From NCBI RefSeq assembly GCF_025527015.1, contig NZ_JAODIM010000043.1, positions 1,177,862 through 1,241,861 of the forward strand: a stretch of DNA of 64,000 nt, in the 5' to 3' direction. The translations under genes and the position numbers were made by a program. Of the stretch, positions 55,211 to 64,000 are shown in pieces. This stretch comes from Winslowiella arboricola (GTDB lineage Bacteria > Pseudomonadota > Gammaproteobacteria > Enterobacterales > Enterobacteriaceae). Numbering within the stretch: the stretch's first letter is position 1; each line of letters opens with the position of its first letter. Under the pieces are notes generated by a model. It saw only the letters and a program-made list of their open reading frames with translations. It did no database searches and was not told where the DNA came from.

Positions 55211-56013
55211 CAGCTAAGCCCCGCAACCAACTCTTTAACAGTTGAAGAGAGATTGTTAATGGCGGACGTGGCCGCACCATTGATCGCGCTTGTGGCGCCA
55301 GATGAAACATTGCTAACTGCTGATGTAACCGATGTTGCGACGGTGGTCGCCGCGCTTGATACGGAATCTTTGAGGCCGGTCAGCGCTCCTTTAACATCAT
55401 CCAATGTTGAATTAGATGCGGTGGAGTTTGCTTTTTCAGTTACGGCACTCGTCGCTTTTGTCGTCGAGTTTGACGTTGGGCTATTGGCAGCGTTGGTACT
55501 CGTTAGCGTAACTTCGGCCTCCTGAAGAATAGCTTCAAATATAGCTTCGACAGTTAGCAACGTTACTTCTTGACTTGAAGTCCGGTAGTTATAACGAACC
55601 AAGTCATAATCTTCATAGGTAGTGTCTGGCGTTTCGATATCATAGGTTTTTGCGCTATTCACCATTGCATCAAGCGCACCGAGCATGTCGGTGCGGCTTG
55701 TGAGAGTAAAATTCGTCAGGTTCGGGATAGATCCACTCTGACCAGTCCATCCCTCCAGAGTGAAAAGAACTCTTATTACCGATGGACGCTTAACCTTATT
55801 GAAGGAATTGTAAGATCCGCCTTCAATAGGGGATGAAACAACCGATGAATCAGTGCCATACTCGATTCCTAAAAAGGAAGAAGGGGAAATCGCCTTGGCT
55901 CCGCTTTTTAGATAAATTCCGTAACTTGGGCTGAGGATGCTGTTAATTATCGAAAAGATATTCCCACTACTGATTGCGCTCAATAGCGTTGTTTCATTCA
56001 ATGAAAATGACAT
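55210..56013 (-). CDS. Baseplate/tail-end protein with Ser/Thr/Ala-rich tail
   Basis: Protein of 267 residues. The first 170 residues are folded (SGAKAISPSSFLGIEYGTDS, KRPSVIRVLFTLEGW). The last 95 residues are low-complexity, rich in Ser, Thr, Ala and Val (TTVATSVTSAVSNVSSGATS). It lies between tape measure and plug, the place of a T4 gp48/gp54-like or gp53-like protein. Function inferred from position only. Confidence 0.65.
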   Translation of the reverse strand: MSFSLNETTLLSAISSGNIFSIINSILSPSYGIYLKSGAKAISPSSFLGIEYGTDSSVVSSPIEGGSYNSFNKVKRPSVIRVLFTLEGWTGQSGSIPNLTNFTLTSRTDMLGALDAMVNSAKTYDIETPDTTYEDYDLVRYNYRTSSQEVTLLTVEAIFEAILQEAEVTLTSTNAANSPTSNSTTKATSAVTEKANSTASNSTLDDVKGALTGLKDSVSSAATTVATSVTSAVSNVSSGATSAINGAATSAINNLSSTVKELVAGLS

Positions 56014-57839
56014 TATCCCCCCTGCCCAGACATTGAAGGTGTAATCAGCCTGTTCCGCTGCACGTTGCGTTGAAGATCAGCCCCAAGTGCATTGGTGTTA
56101 CTGGCTGAAGTTTGCATATTAACCTCGCCAATATGGATATCTGTTTTATTACCCTGCACCTGTTGCAGCTGCATTGCCTGTTGCCGCATTGCCGTTGAGG
56201 TTGCGCCAACTTGGATGCCACTCAAGATATCCTGATCCGCCACATACCCGCTGCCATCGGCATTTTTGCCATTCTCATGGTTAATGATGCCTTTGATTAG
56301 CTTGAATATGGTGTCATTGTCGTCTGCTGATAGCTGTTCGTTAGCGCCTTTCCCGGTAGCCCCGACGAGCTGCCGGATATAGGACTCAACATTGTTGTTG
56401 TCACTGGCGGGGGCATATTTGTTAACCACTTCCTCAATCGTATCGATTCCACGGTTAAAGTAGAGCTTTAACTGACGGTGAAGCGCGGCCACCCCATCCT
56501 GCATAGTCTGGAAGACAGCAAATCGGCCGTTGTTTCCGCCCTCTTTAGTGGCGCCAGCTTGCCCCGCGTAATTGAGGTTGCCGGGATTATTATTGCGAAT
56601 GCCTCTGGGGGCAGAAGTACCGTAAGCGGTGTATACGTTATCAGAACCACCCGTCCCTGATATGCCGTGCCACCACTTAAGGATTTTATCCCCAATAGTT
56701 GTTCCCGATGTTTCATTTTCGCGCTGCTTATCTTGCATTTTCTTAACAAGATACTCGCCCGTACTCATGCCGGATTTTTTGGCTTCTTCATCAGCGCTGC
56801 CAAGCTTATCCCAGGCGCTGACTGCGGCCATGGCGATCAGTAATGGCCCAAATGCTTTACCAACACGGCCAACTGCCGAGATAATCCTTAACGCCCAACT
56901 TCCGGCAACAAAAGCAGCAAGAACTGTTAATGCATTTTGCCACCCCCCCACGGCATCAACTACCTTGCTTACTTCTGCGGCGGAGTCCGTAAAGAATTTG
57001 CTTATTTCTGGCCCATGCGAAGATATCCAGATGCCAATTTTTTCAATTAAGGGGATTAGTTTTTCAATGTACGGAATAAGGGATTCATACAAAACCTGTG
57101 TAGCAGCAGAAAAATTCTGCTTCATCTCTTCAAGGCGGCGATTGAAATCCAATGCTTTTTTGGTGGCACCATCGGTTGCTTTAGAGATTTGAGCAAAATG
57201 ATCAGCATCGCGGATCAGGCTGCCATCACTTAAAGCTTGCTGTGTGGGGTTATCAAACCCCAGCATACCGCCGAATCTTCGCTGAGCATCTTTATTGAGC
57301 TTGTTCCAGTTCTCAGCAATCTTGCGCATGATCGTTTCAGAATTATCATTCTGATAATCGAAATTAGCGCCAGTTGCTGCGCCGAAACTTGCCAGAGCAT
57401 CGAAAAGCGGATCGTCCTGACCGCCGCCAGTTCTAATCTGCGTCAGTACATTCTGGAATGACTGGAGATTGCCGGTAATTTTCTCAGCACTGGAACCAGC
57501 AGCCGCAGCCGCTCTCTCCCATCCATCAAGCGACTTAGCTGAAATATCCAGCGCTCTTGACTGAATGCCCAATCGCATCAGATCGGATGTCATGCTGGTG
57601 ATGAACGTCTTGATGCCCTGAGCAGACAGGGTTACGCCAACCAGCGCCAGCAACTCAGTGCGGATTGAACCAAAGAAAGAAGCCGCTCTTTTACCTGCGG
57701 CTTCCATATCTTTCGCTGTCTGATCAGCGCCCTTTCTGGTCTCAACCAGACCCTCGCCGACTTCCTTTTTACCTTTTTTGAAGCCGGACGAGTCGAGGCC
57801 AAGCGTGACCACTAATGCATCGATAATTGTGCCTGCCAT
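56013..57839 (-). CDS. Tape measure protein with internal peptidoglycan-hydrolase-like domain
   Basis: Protein of 608 residues that sets tail length. The first 390 residues are helical with hydrophobic parts (ALTVLAAFVAGSWALRIISA). Around residues 405-530 lies a muramidase-like domain: RGIRNNNPGNLNYAGQAGA, FAVFQTMQDGVAALHRQLKL and VESYIRQLVGATG. Such domains help the phage through the cell wall. It starts on the stop of the gene at 57839. Confidence 0.85.
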   Translation of the reverse strand: MAGTIIDALVVTLGLDSSGFKKGKKEVGEGLVETRKGADQTAKDMEAAGKRAASFFGSIRTELLALVGVTLSAQGIKTFITSMTSDLMRLGIQSRALDISAKSLDGWERAAAAAGSSAEKITGNLQSFQNVLTQIRTGGGQDDPLFDALASFGAATGANFDYQNDNSETIMRKIAENWNKLNKDAQRRFGGMLGFDNPTQQALSDGSLIRDADHFAQISKATDGATKKALDFNRRLEEMKQNFSAATQVLYESLIPYIEKLIPLIEKIGIWISSHGPEISKFFTDSAAEVSKVVDAVGGWQNALTVLAAFVAGSWALRIISAVGRVGKAFGPLLIAMAAVSAWDKLGSADEEAKKSGMSTGEYLVKKMQDKQRENETSGTTIGDKILKWWHGISGTGGSDNVYTAYGTSAPRGIRNNNPGNLNYAGQAGATKEGGNNGRFAVFQTMQDGVAALHRQLKLYFNRGIDTIEEVVNKYAPASDNNNVESYIRQLVGATGKGANEQLSADDNDTIFKLIKGIINHENGKNADGSGYVADQDILSGIQVGATSTAMRQQAMQLQQVQGNKTDIHIGEVNMQTSASNTNALGADLQRNVQRNRLITPSMSGQGG

Positions 57840-58036
57840 CAGTGGGCCTCTCTTGCTTTGTTGATGACCATCTGGTTGTAATTATCCACGGTGATAATCT
57901 CAAGCCACCACCACAAATCCTCAACGCCCAGCGTTGTGCTTAGCTCGGTTAATGAGCATTTACCTGAGGAAAGCACGGTCGCTATGGTTTTCGGCATGTT
58001 GACATAATCAGCCAGACCATGAACCGTGTCATTCAT
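57839..58036 (-). CDS. Downstream part of the tail-assembly chaperone, DUF6889-like
   Basis: Short frame of 65 residues, WWLEIITVDNYNQMVINKAR near the end. It can start at ATG 58036, but the same frame is open upstream to the T-rich slip site in the previous gene, so it is probably made mainly as the -1 extension of that chaperone, like lambda gpG-T. As a separate protein it would be DUF6889-like. Confidence 0.7.
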   Translation of the reverse strand: MNDTVHGLADYVNMPKTIATVLSSGKCSLTELSTTLGVEDLWWWLEIITVDNYNQMVINKAREAH

Positions 58037-58050
58037 GACTGGGGGAATGT

Positions 58051-58455
58051 CTAAAGGGAGGCGGCTGTGAAAAAATCGACGTGCAATTTAAAGACTTCGG
58101 CGCGAAGCTTAAGGCGTGTTGCCACTTCTTCGGTGTCATCGTCAATAAGGCTGCGCGTGATGGCCTGATTATCAGGATTCGGGACGGCCTGAACACACTT
58201 CATCAGCTCATCAAGCAGCGGTTTAGCATCTTCTGGCGGGATTTTGGCGACCATCTCCAGCCCAGCTTTTGCCATGCCAGCCATTCCCATTTCAGTGAAA
58301 TTGTCAGGCAGATTTACACCGTTCTTTGCCATCGCCATACCAGCGCGAATAGCCCACCACTCCGCAGCGGTGGCTGACATTTCTTTGAGGTGGAAAACCT
58401 TTCCGGTATCGCGCCCTTTAGCTTCGATTTTGAAGTAGATTTCTTTACGTGCCAT
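58051..58455 (-). CDS. Tail assembly chaperone (gpG-like)
   Basis: Protein of 134 residues opening ARKEIYFKIEAKGRDTGKVF, with helical EWWAIRAGMAMAKNGVNLPD. It lies between the tail tube and the tape measure, the standard chaperone position. Its last codons carry the slip site T TTT TTC, which leads into the next gene. Confidence 0.8.
   Translation of the reverse strand: MARKEIYFKIEAKGRDTGKVFHLKEMSATAAEWWAIRAGMAMAKNGVNLPDNFTEMGMAGMAKAGLEMVAKIPPEDAKPLLDELMKCVQAVPNPDNQAITRSLIDDDTEEVATRLKLRAEVFKLHVDFFTAASL
58069..58075 (-). promoter_or_regulatory. Candidate -1 ribosomal frameshift site in the chaperone gene
   Basis: On the minus strand the zero-frame codons GAT TTT TTC form the heptamer T TTT TTC. 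A -1 slip continues through CAC AGC CGC CTC CCT without a stop into the frame at 57839-58036. The fusion would have about 205 residues (129 + 76). Confidence 0.75.
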
Positions 58456-58463
58456 AACCGACC

Positions 58464-58904
58464 TTATGCGTTGTAGGCTTCTGGAGTCACAGACTCCCAG
58501 TTGATCTGGAATGTTCCGGCCTGCAATACTCGCTGTGCGTCAGGCATAGCCTTAACACGTTGCAGCACGCCGTTTGTCAGAGTGTACTTTTTAGCGGTCG
58601 CGGGAAGGATGATTGTTGCGTTGCAGCGAAAAACTGCTTTTGCCGTGGCAGATGTCAAGATCCACGTTTCGAACATCGGCCAGCTCGGGCTGTCCGGCAT
58701 AATGGTAATAGTCTGGAGATATTCACCAAATACGAAGCCAGCAGACAGCTTGCCATCCGCACCACGCACCGCCTGTGCCATTTCCGTATCACCCATGGCG
58801 AACATGGCGTCAGCAGCATAGCCCTCAAGCGTCTGAGCGTTAGGGAACAGGTTTGTTACCGACAGCGTGAAGATGGAATCAGCGCTTGTAATTGTATTGG
58901 ACAT
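58464..58904 (-). CDS. Tail tube protein (DUF3277-like)
   Basis: Protein of 146 residues directly after the sheath gene, as expected for the tube. Segments [40 protein letters not shown] and the C-terminal FQINWESVTPEAYNA fit DUF3277. ATG 58904 overlaps the sheath stop (TGATG) and follows GAGGTG; a GTG one codon earlier is possible. Confidence 0.78.
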   Translation of the reverse strand: MSNTITSADSIFTLSVTNLFPNAQTLEGYAADAMFAMGDTEMAQAVRGADGKLSAGFVFGEYLQTITIMPDSPSWPMFETWILTSATAKAVFRCNATIILPATAKKYTLTNGVLQRVKAMPDAQRVLQAGTFQINWESVTPEAYNA

Positions 58905-60382
58905 CACTGCACCTCGATGCTGGCTAAGTTAATTTTCTGAACGCTGCCGCCGTCGCAATACCACAGAGTCATGCTTGGACTTGTGCGCTCCTGCCGCTGC
59001 GTTGGTGTGCCATCTGCGATATACAGGTAATAACCTTTGGCAACCAGCGATGCGGAGATGTCAGAGCCTACCGCGTTCTTAATCTCTGATATTTGTGCGC
59101 TGGACAGGGTGACGCCGGTACGGATGCCGCCAAATACAATCCCCTGATTCAGCGTATCGGAGAACGACGTCTCAATGATCGCCTTGCCGGTCGCGTTGTA
59201 CGGAATGGAGCGGTTTGACTTAAACAGTTCGATAGCGTCCTGTGACAGATTGGCATTCAACCAAATTTGGAAGCAGAACGAGTCAAACCATTTGAAATCA
59301 CCGGTAATTGTGCCGTCAGCCCAATATTTCGTATCGTAATTATTGGCAGAGTAAGCCCCGTAGAAGTTGTACCCATTGGCAATAAGCGCATCATAGTCAG
59401 GGGATGATGTGACCGTTGCCAGAAGGCCGGACAATGACCGGAATTTGAAAGTTACCCGACCTTCCTGCCGTTCAAAGTCTAATGCCGCCGCATAGCCGAG
59501 TGCCGCTGCCGCCTGCGTCTGGCTACCATGCACAGGCACAACATTCGCATAGCCATACGTCTCAATGATCTTATAGGTAAGCGTTTCAGTTGAACCGTTA
59601 ACCAACGCCGATTCTTCATTGGTGGCCGCCACATACCCGAACCGGAAATTCTGGCTGTTAACCCACGAAGAGAAGGCGAGGTGTTGAGCTTCATCACAGA
59701 TAAATGCCGTAGTGAAAATCGCCCAGTTTTGCGAGGAATTCAGCAGGGATTGCATGGCATCAGTTACGACTGATACAGCTGAACCCTGAGAAAGAATTGC
59801 ACCATTAGCCGCGGTGAGTTTCAGACCAGCTGACAGCGTGCCGCTGGCGTAACCGATAGTACTGTTTGCGCCGGAACTAACTGCGGTGACGATAAACGCT
59901 TTCTGTGTTGTGTTGTATTCGACAGTAACATCATCGCCGATACCTGTTTCAATCAGGTCTGCCGCCGCCGCAAAACTTGTGGCACCACTTAAATCAATAC
60001 TGGCAGATGTTACCGCCGTGCCATCAATGGTAATCGTCAGAACGCCACTAAGCAGTTTCAGCTGCTCAAGGGTTGTGGATGCCATTGATCCAGAGCGTAA
60101 CCAGGCGGATGCTGATTCGGTGCTGAAGCGGCCAAACAACAGCGCCCCCGGCGTTTTGCTCGAATTATCGTAACCGGCAAAGTAAATTTCTGCCATGCTG
60201 AACTCAACAGAAGCACTGCCGAAATACGCCGCCACATCATCATCAGATGTGAAGGTGATAACACTTCCTACCGGAGCATACGCGCTATCGGTGAGGATAA
60301 GTCCATTCAGATCCAAAGCGGAGCCGCCAGCTGGCAGAACTCCCGGATTGATCTGCACGTCTTTACGTAATGGGATTGCCAT
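58904..60382 (-). CDS. DUF3383 tail sheath-like protein
   Basis: Protein of 492 residues with the DUF3383 layout, forming the contractile sheath. It opens [20 protein letters not shown] and has [20 protein letters not shown] in the N-terminal domain, while the C-terminal end reads [20 protein letters not shown]. It lies directly upstream of the tube gene. Confidence 0.87.
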   Translation of the reverse strand: MAIPLRKDVQINPGVLPAGGSALDLNGLILTDSAYAPVGSVITFTSDDDVAAYFGSASVEFSMAEIYFAGYDNSSKTPGALLFGRFSTESASAWLRSGSMASTTLEQLKLLSGVLTITIDGTAVTSASIDLSGATSFAAAADLIETGIGDDVTVEYNTTQKAFIVTAVSSGANSTIGYASGTLSAGLKLTAANGAILSQGSAVSVVTDAMQSLLNSSQNWAIFTTAFICDEAQHLAFSSWVNSQNFRFGYVAATNEESALVNGSTETLTYKIIETYGYANVVPVHGSQTQAAAALGYAAALDFERQEGRVTFKFRSLSGLLATVTSSPDYDALIANGYNFYGAYSANNYDTKYWADGTITGDFKWFDSFCFQIWLNANLSQDAIELFKSNRSIPYNATGKAIIETSFSDTLNQGIVFGGIRTGVTLSSAQISEIKNAVGSDISASLVAKGYYLYIADGTPTQRQERTSPSMTLWYCDGGSVQKINLASIEVQ

Positions 60383-60931
60383 TTATGCATTCTCCGGTGG
60401 GTATTTTAAGTCTGCGGCGATGACGCCAACAGTGATGTTGTCCATGAAGTCGCGAGGTGTGGTTACGACAGGATTAAACTGGCCGATAAAATCGAGAGTC
60501 CATCGGTCTTCATACTGCTGCTCACCGTTAATCATTGCCGTCTGGCGTGGGTCAGAGCAGTAAAGAGGGGTAAGCACTGGCCCATACTCTTTAAACCACT
60601 CACAGGCATGATCAGAGCGGATTAATGTGCCAATGATTGAGGCATAAGCTGACGCCTTTTCGCCGTAGCAATCAATCTGGCAAGGCCACTGGGTGCTACG
60701 CTGCGTAAGCTGCTTGCCTTCCCCGGCAATGCCGTTGTCATCGTACTGAACCCGGTTGGTTGAAAGTCCTATCTGACCAAGGGGAGTCATCACGATGAAG
60801 TTATCAGCAGCAGGCATAGAAACGCCGTTTTGCTGTCCGAGAACCACTTCATCGGTGTCAACAATGGATAACAAAAAACCGCGCAAGGCGGCTGTAAGGT
60901 CATCCTGAATAATGCTTACCGATGCACTCAT
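60383..60931 (-). CDS. LIC_12616-family neck/tail terminator protein
   Basis: Protein of 182 residues opening MSASVSIIQDDLTAALRGFL, with VMTPLGQIGLSTNRVQYDDN and QRSTQWPCQIDCYGEKASAY. This family lies before the sheath gene in DUF3383-type phages and acts at the neck or tail end. ATG 60931 follows AGAGG; a longer frame to 60964 lies in the previous gene. Confidence 0.75.
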   Translation of the reverse strand: MSASVSIIQDDLTAALRGFLLSIVDTDEVVLGQQNGVSMPAADNFIVMTPLGQIGLSTNRVQYDDNGIAGEGKQLTQRSTQWPCQIDCYGEKASAYASIIGTLIRSDHACEWFKEYGPVLTPLYCSDPRQTAMINGEQQYEDRWTLDFIGQFNPVVTTPRDFMDNITVGVIAADLKYPPENA

Positions 60932-61296
60932 GTGGACCTCTGGAGATTCACGATCACTCGGCACCAGTCAGGCCATAACTCAGCCACCTTTACGACCAGC
61001 CATTGCTGATTATTAACAATGAGAATATCCCCGCCTTTTTGCTCAGGACGATTAACACCGTTGAAATTCCCGTTCAGGTAAGCAGATCGCAAAATGCCCT
61101 GAATGTTCATTGCATCCACCTGGCGCAGGTCAGTGCTTGATAATTCCTGAAACTGCACCTCAACATCGACAGAGTTATGTGACGGCGACGGCTTTCCACT
61201 TGGGAGAGTGGTGTAACCAGTGCTGATCTGAAACACGCCGGGCACGTTCGGGTTAATGGCCCGAGTGACGGAGTTTGCTATGCCGCGCAGGTTCAT
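60928..61296 (-). CDS. Phage head-closure/collar-like protein
   Basis: Protein of 122 residues opening NLRGIANSVTRAINPNVPGV, with VQFQELSSTDLRQVDAMNIQ and a C-terminal strand (WLVVKVAELWPDWCRVIVNL). Size, strand content and place between a gp10-like and a terminator-like gene fit a head-closure or collar role. The family is not certain. Confidence 0.6.
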   Translation of the reverse strand: MNLRGIANSVTRAINPNVPGVFQISTGYTTLPSGKPSPSHNSVDVEVQFQELSSTDLRQVDAMNIQGILRSAYLNGNFNGVNRPEQKGGDILIVNNQQWLVVKVAELWPDWCRVIVNLQRST

Positions 61297-61745
61297 ACGC
61301 CGTCCTTAACGTCATAATCGACGCTGTTAAGCATGTGGCTGGTTTCAATCAGGGGCTTATCGAATCCTTTTTTCTTGATTGTGTATGGCGACAATGGTGG
61401 GTCGGTAAGTTCTCGAATGGAGCCTTGCAACTGATCTTTTATGCGCTCACCCATTAATGAAAAAAGTGCTGAAGCATCGTAATTCACAGCTATAGCAATT
61501 TTTCCAATGTCATCACCCCACTCAGGCGACTTGTCGGCGATCATGTTGCGGAAAAATGGCCGTGGCGGTCGGTTCATGGCCGGGTCACCGAATTCGTTGG
61601 CTGCGGCCACCATTGGCACCGAAGTGTTGTCTGGATAAGTGGCCCCTTCGAGAAAACCAACGCGCAGCGTTTTCCCCTCGCCAAGCTTTTCAGCAATTTC
61701 AGCAAGTTTCTGCTCTAAAGCTTCACCGCCTGAAAATGTTGTCAT
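61293..61745 (-). CDS. HK97 gp10-like/neck protein
   Basis: Protein of 150 residues: MTTFSGGEALEQKLAEIAEK, then RVGFLEGATYPDNTSVPMVA, then ANEFGDPAMNRPPRPFFRNM. The NEFG...PPRPFFR motif is typical of gp10-like tail-completion proteins. ATG 61745 follows CCGGAGGTAGC; the frame upstream lies in the DUF4054 gene. Confidence 0.75.
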   Translation of the reverse strand: MTTFSGGEALEQKLAEIAEKLGEGKTLRVGFLEGATYPDNTSVPMVAAANEFGDPAMNRPPRPFFRNMIADKSPEWGDDIGKIAIAVNYDASALFSLMGERIKDQLQGSIRELTDPPLSPYTIKKKGFDKPLIETSHMLNSVDYDVKDGV

Positions 61746-61749
61746 ATAG

Positions 61750-62193
61750 CTACCTCCGGTAATTTGCTCTGCGGTTGTAGTGATATGGGTACATTGAAGG
61801 TGAGGCGCCAGGCAGGTAGCGAATCGTCCGGTATGGCAATGTTGCCTGCCAGTACGCTGCTCCGTAAGGTGTTTGCATATACCACCACGAAGCAGCGCCA
61901 GATGGCCCGGCATCCAGAGACACCGACACTGATCCTTCCGAAGCACTCGCTACCCGCCCAACTAACCCGGTTGGCTTTTGCCCGCCTACGCCAGAGTTGA
62001 GCGCGGTGAGGTGAGCGACAAGCATATTCAGGTATACCGCCCGGACAGCAATATCTGTTACCGGGCTGGTATCGGTGTTATTCAGATAGACCGTTGCCTC
62101 AACGAAGTACGCATTCAGCAGCGAGTTACTTACCGTGTCGAATTCCGGGTAACGCTCGCGGAACGCGGCAACATCAAAAACAACGATAGCCAT
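61750..62193 (-). CDS. DUF4054 head-tail adaptor
   Basis: Protein of 147 residues with the DUF4054 opening [20 protein letters not shown] and helical core [31 protein letters not shown]. The fold is of the gp6/gp15 adaptor type joining portal and tail. The C-terminal part is typical too ([18 protein letters not shown]). Confidence 0.8.
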   Translation of the reverse strand: MAIVVFDVAAFRERYPEFDTVSNSLLNAYFVEATVYLNNTDTSPVTDIAVRAVYLNMLVAHLTALNSGVGGQKPTGLVGRVASASEGSVSVSLDAGPSGAASWWYMQTPYGAAYWQATLPYRTIRYLPGASPSMYPYHYNRRANYRR

Positions 62194-62196
62194 CTG

Positions 62197-62538
62197 TTAA
62201 CCCTTAGCCTTCATGGCTTCTTCGTCTTTCACGACACCTTCAACAGGCTTGTCTTGTGGCAAACCTTCAAGGCCGGTTTTCACGCTGGCATTTTCAGTTG
62301 CTTTAGACTGAGCGCTGTTTGTTTTGGCTTGCGCAAAAACCAGCTCATTTTTGACATATGGCTGATCTGCATGCTCCTTCAGCCACGCTTCAAAATATTC
62401 TTTATCAACACTTTCGGTCAGACCATAGCCGCCGATCACGTTGGAAGAGTTGGCGCCCTGCAGGTGGGTGATTTTTCCACCCACATCAATCAGCAGGCCA
62501 TTTGGCAGCTTGCATCCTACGGTTACAACTTCAGCCAT
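62197..62538 (-). CDS. Hypothetical phage head-region protein
   Basis: Protein of 113 residues between capsid and adaptor. It opens with a short beta part ([20 protein letters not shown]) and has a Lys/Glu/Ala-rich C-terminal half ([20 protein letters not shown]). Position suggests a head-completion role; no family is recognised. Confidence 0.65.
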   Translation of the reverse strand: MAEVVTVGCKLPNGLLIDVGGKITHLQGANSSNVIGGYGLTESVDKEYFEAWLKEHADQPYVKNELVFAQAKTNSAQSKATENASVKTGLEGLPQDKPVEGVVKDEEAMKAKG

Positions 62539-62541
62539 TTC

Positions 62542-63585
62542 TTAAACTCCCAGCATGCTGGCAATTGCCAGCGGTTGACGAATGATGGTTCCCCAGGTGC
62601 CGCCTGATTTTTTCTGCTTCCAGGAAGATTCTTCGGTAACAACAGCGTGGGCGCGCATCTTCTCGGTGAACGCTGCATAAGTAGTGTCTTGCTCACCCAG
62701 GCGTTCGGCAATCAGCTGAACCATCTCACCGGCAGTCGTTGAGTATTCAATAGCCGTTTCAATGGTCAGGTTCGGGAAGTTTTTCTTCAGCAGATCGGCG
62801 ACGTTCACGTTATACATATTCGTTTTGGTCAGATTTACTTCTGCCACTGGTGACAGGCCTAACTTCAGCTTGTCAGTGCGCTCCACCAGACCTTTTGTCT
62901 GAGCGACCAGTTGTTTCCACAGGCGGCCAGAGATATCGTCATAAACTGCCTGACCATCTTTGGAATCCCACGTCACAGCGCTGCCAGTTCCGGTTGCAGC
63001 AGGGGTCACAGATGGCTGAAGATTTGGATCGTTCAGCGCGCCATAGTTCTGCAGGCCAGCAATGCCATAGAAATATGACTTGTTCTGGAACTTATTCAGC
63101 ACCAGAGCCGACGCCACATTCAGCTCGGCGGCATAACCGATGCGGGCAGCGCCATACATATCTAACTCACGCTCACCCCAGCGGGTGTGGGTTTGATAGT
63201 GGTAGGACTGACGAGGCACCCAGTTAACGTTGGCGCTAACCATGCCGTTGTTGTTGTAGTCACCGTAGGAGCTGACTTCACCCGCTGACTCAACGATCGG
63301 GAATTGCGCGGTGAGCGTGGTCCAGTCGCCTTTTTTAACTTCGCCATAAATCTGCGCAGCCTTCATCGGCGTGACCAGAACACGGATCAGCTCAGGATCA
63401 ACGTAGTTGGTGAAGAATGCAGGGATGCCGGAGCTACCGGTGGTAACCATAGTTGGCTGAGCATCCATCGCCAGTGCGAAGTTTTCTGCAAATTCAGGAT
63501 TCAGGTACTGAGCTTTCTCAGCACCTCGCAGCACAATGCCGTACTTGCCGCTTGCTGCGGCGTAATGTTTCTGAAATTCGTTCAT
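62542..63585 (-). CDS. Major capsid protein, DUF2184 type
   Basis: Protein of 347 residues. It opens [20 protein letters not shown], with the DUF2184-type core [40 protein letters not shown] and [20 protein letters not shown], then ends [16 protein letters not shown]. The fold is presumed HK97-like. Its start overlaps the stop of the cement protein gene by one base. Confidence 0.87.
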   Translation of the reverse strand: MNEFQKHYAAASGKYGIVLRGAEKAQYLNPEFAENFALAMDAQPTMVTTGSSGIPAFFTNYVDPELIRVLVTPMKAAQIYGEVKKGDWTTLTAQFPIVESAGEVSSYGDYNNNGMVSANVNWVPRQSYHYQTHTRWGERELDMYGAARIGYAAELNVASALVLNKFQNKSYFYGIAGLQNYGALNDPNLQPSVTPAATGTGSAVTWDSKDGQAVYDDISGRLWKQLVAQTKGLVERTDKLKLGLSPVAEVNLTKTNMYNVNVADLLKKNFPNLTIETAIEYSTTAGEMVQLIAERLGEQDTTYAAFTEKMRAHAVVTEESSWKQKKSGGTWGTIIRQPLAIASMLGV

Positions 63586-64000
63586 TACTTGCTCCAGGTG
63601 CTGATTTTGACCAGTTCGCCTGCTTCAGCAACGCTGCCAGCAGAGAATGGGGTTTCTGCGTAACCGGCAATGGTTGCGCCTGCTGCGCCGGTCTGAACCT
63701 GACCAGTAGTCAGTGACGCAAAGATTTTCTGACCACGCGTTGCAGCGGTGGAGGTGCGCGCCCAGAAGTCACCAGCAGTCATCAGCGTGATTTCACGGCC
63801 TTGCTGAATGACGTTTGATGCGGCGCCAAGCCAGTCGGTGATTACCGCCTGACCGTCGCGATGCACAAAGCCAGATGGCGCGCCTGTACCAGCATTGGTG
63901 ACAACGCCGTTAACAGCCCATGCGAAGCGGCCAATGGTTACGCCGCCTGCGCCTGCTATCAGTGCAGCTTCGCCAGCGAGAAAGGTTGCGTGCTGATTGG
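63585..64000 (-). CDS. Head decoration (cement) protein, DUF2190/Gp24-like, partial at the right edge
   Basis: The frame is open to the right edge and lacks its start. The visible 137 residues include AAIIAGAG-like Gly/Ala-rich strands ([20 protein letters not shown]), [20 protein letters not shown] and a C-terminal [14 protein letters not shown]. Such beta-rich Gly/Ala/Thr proteins next to the capsid gene are capsid cement proteins. Confidence 0.75.
   Translation of the reverse strand, partial: NQHATFLAGEAALIAGAGGVTIGRFAWAVNGVVTNAGTGAPSGFVHRDGQAVITDWLGAASNVIQQGREITLMTAGDFWARTSTAATRGQKIFASLTTGQVQTGAAGATIAGYAETPFSAGSVAEAGELVKISTWSK

Larger units (their letters stand above)
42771..64000. mobile_element. 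Prophage of a contractile-tailed phage, left part
   Basis: From just after the fabA terminator to the right edge the genes are phage-like: a left flank of small genes, then a continuous minus-strand late operon with capsid, neck, sheath, tube, tape measure, baseplate, spike and fibres. A sheath plus gp25, gp47/J and Gp138 homologues shows a myovirus tail. The integrase, repressor, lysis, terminase and portal genes are not in the window, so the element continues to the right. The left boundary is inferred from the end of E. coli-like gene order; no att repeat could be confirmed. Confidence 0.9.

Overview
The window is an enterobacterial chromosome, most likely from the Erwiniaceae (Pantoea/Erwinia/Mixta type). 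Long blocks follow the Escherichia coli gene order: uvrY-uvrC-pgsA-glyW-cysT-leuZ; rutR-rutABCDEFG...ymdF...wrbA-yccJ...agp; serT-yccA-tusE-yccX-rlmI-hspQ-yccU-yccT-mgsA-helD-yccF-yccS-sxy-sulA-ompA-matP-lonH-fabA. A luxI gene beside sdiA, where E. coli has only sdiA, points to Erwiniaceae. The genus is an inference.

Layout. 1-740: end of an integrated element at the 3' end of tRNA-Leu, with a frameshifted P4-type integrase running off the left edge. 742-4310: tRNA-Leu/Cys/Gly, pgsA, uvrC, uvrY. 4741-6841: yecF, a glpM-family gene, and a quorum-sensing pair (sdiA then luxI) with a perfect 20-bp lux-box-like palindrome between them. 7601-11046: an extensin-like protein, cycA and a YdjM-like membrane protein. 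11063-17580: rutR and the complete uracil-degradation operon behind a near-consensus sigma-54 promoter. 17577-23472: a DMT exporter, YmdF, a 32-residue small protein, WrbA, YccJ, an aldehyde dehydrogenase and a glucose-1-phosphatase with an unusual Ala/Lys/Asp repeat tail.

23794-26915: two identical tRNA-Ser(UGA) genes in a 95-bp perfect direct repeat bracket a three-gene cassette (orphan LuxR-type regulator, glyoxalase-fold protein, MFS transporter). 27131-42704: the conserved yccA-to-fabA housekeeping block, with a LexA box at sulA and the conserved ompA leader.

42771-64000: a prophage of a contractile-tailed phage begins just past the fabA terminator and runs off the right edge. Its flank (42771-46146) holds a TraR-like zinc-finger gene, a double-frameshift gene, a YjbE-like exported peptide and three compact promoter-hairpin-terminator units that look like small RNAs. 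The late operon, all on the minus strand, runs from head genes at the right edge (cement protein, DUF2184-type capsid, connector and neck proteins) through tail sheath and tube, a tail-assembly chaperone with a -1 frameshift site, tape measure, baseplate and spike, to collar fibre and SGNH-hydrolase tail spike at the left. A convergent pair of cargo genes (52576-53359) interrupts the baseplate genes.

The three frameshifts I noticed (integrase, and two in the 44252-44627 gene) are single-base changes in homopolymers and all lie in mobile DNA; I noticed none in the chromosomal genes.
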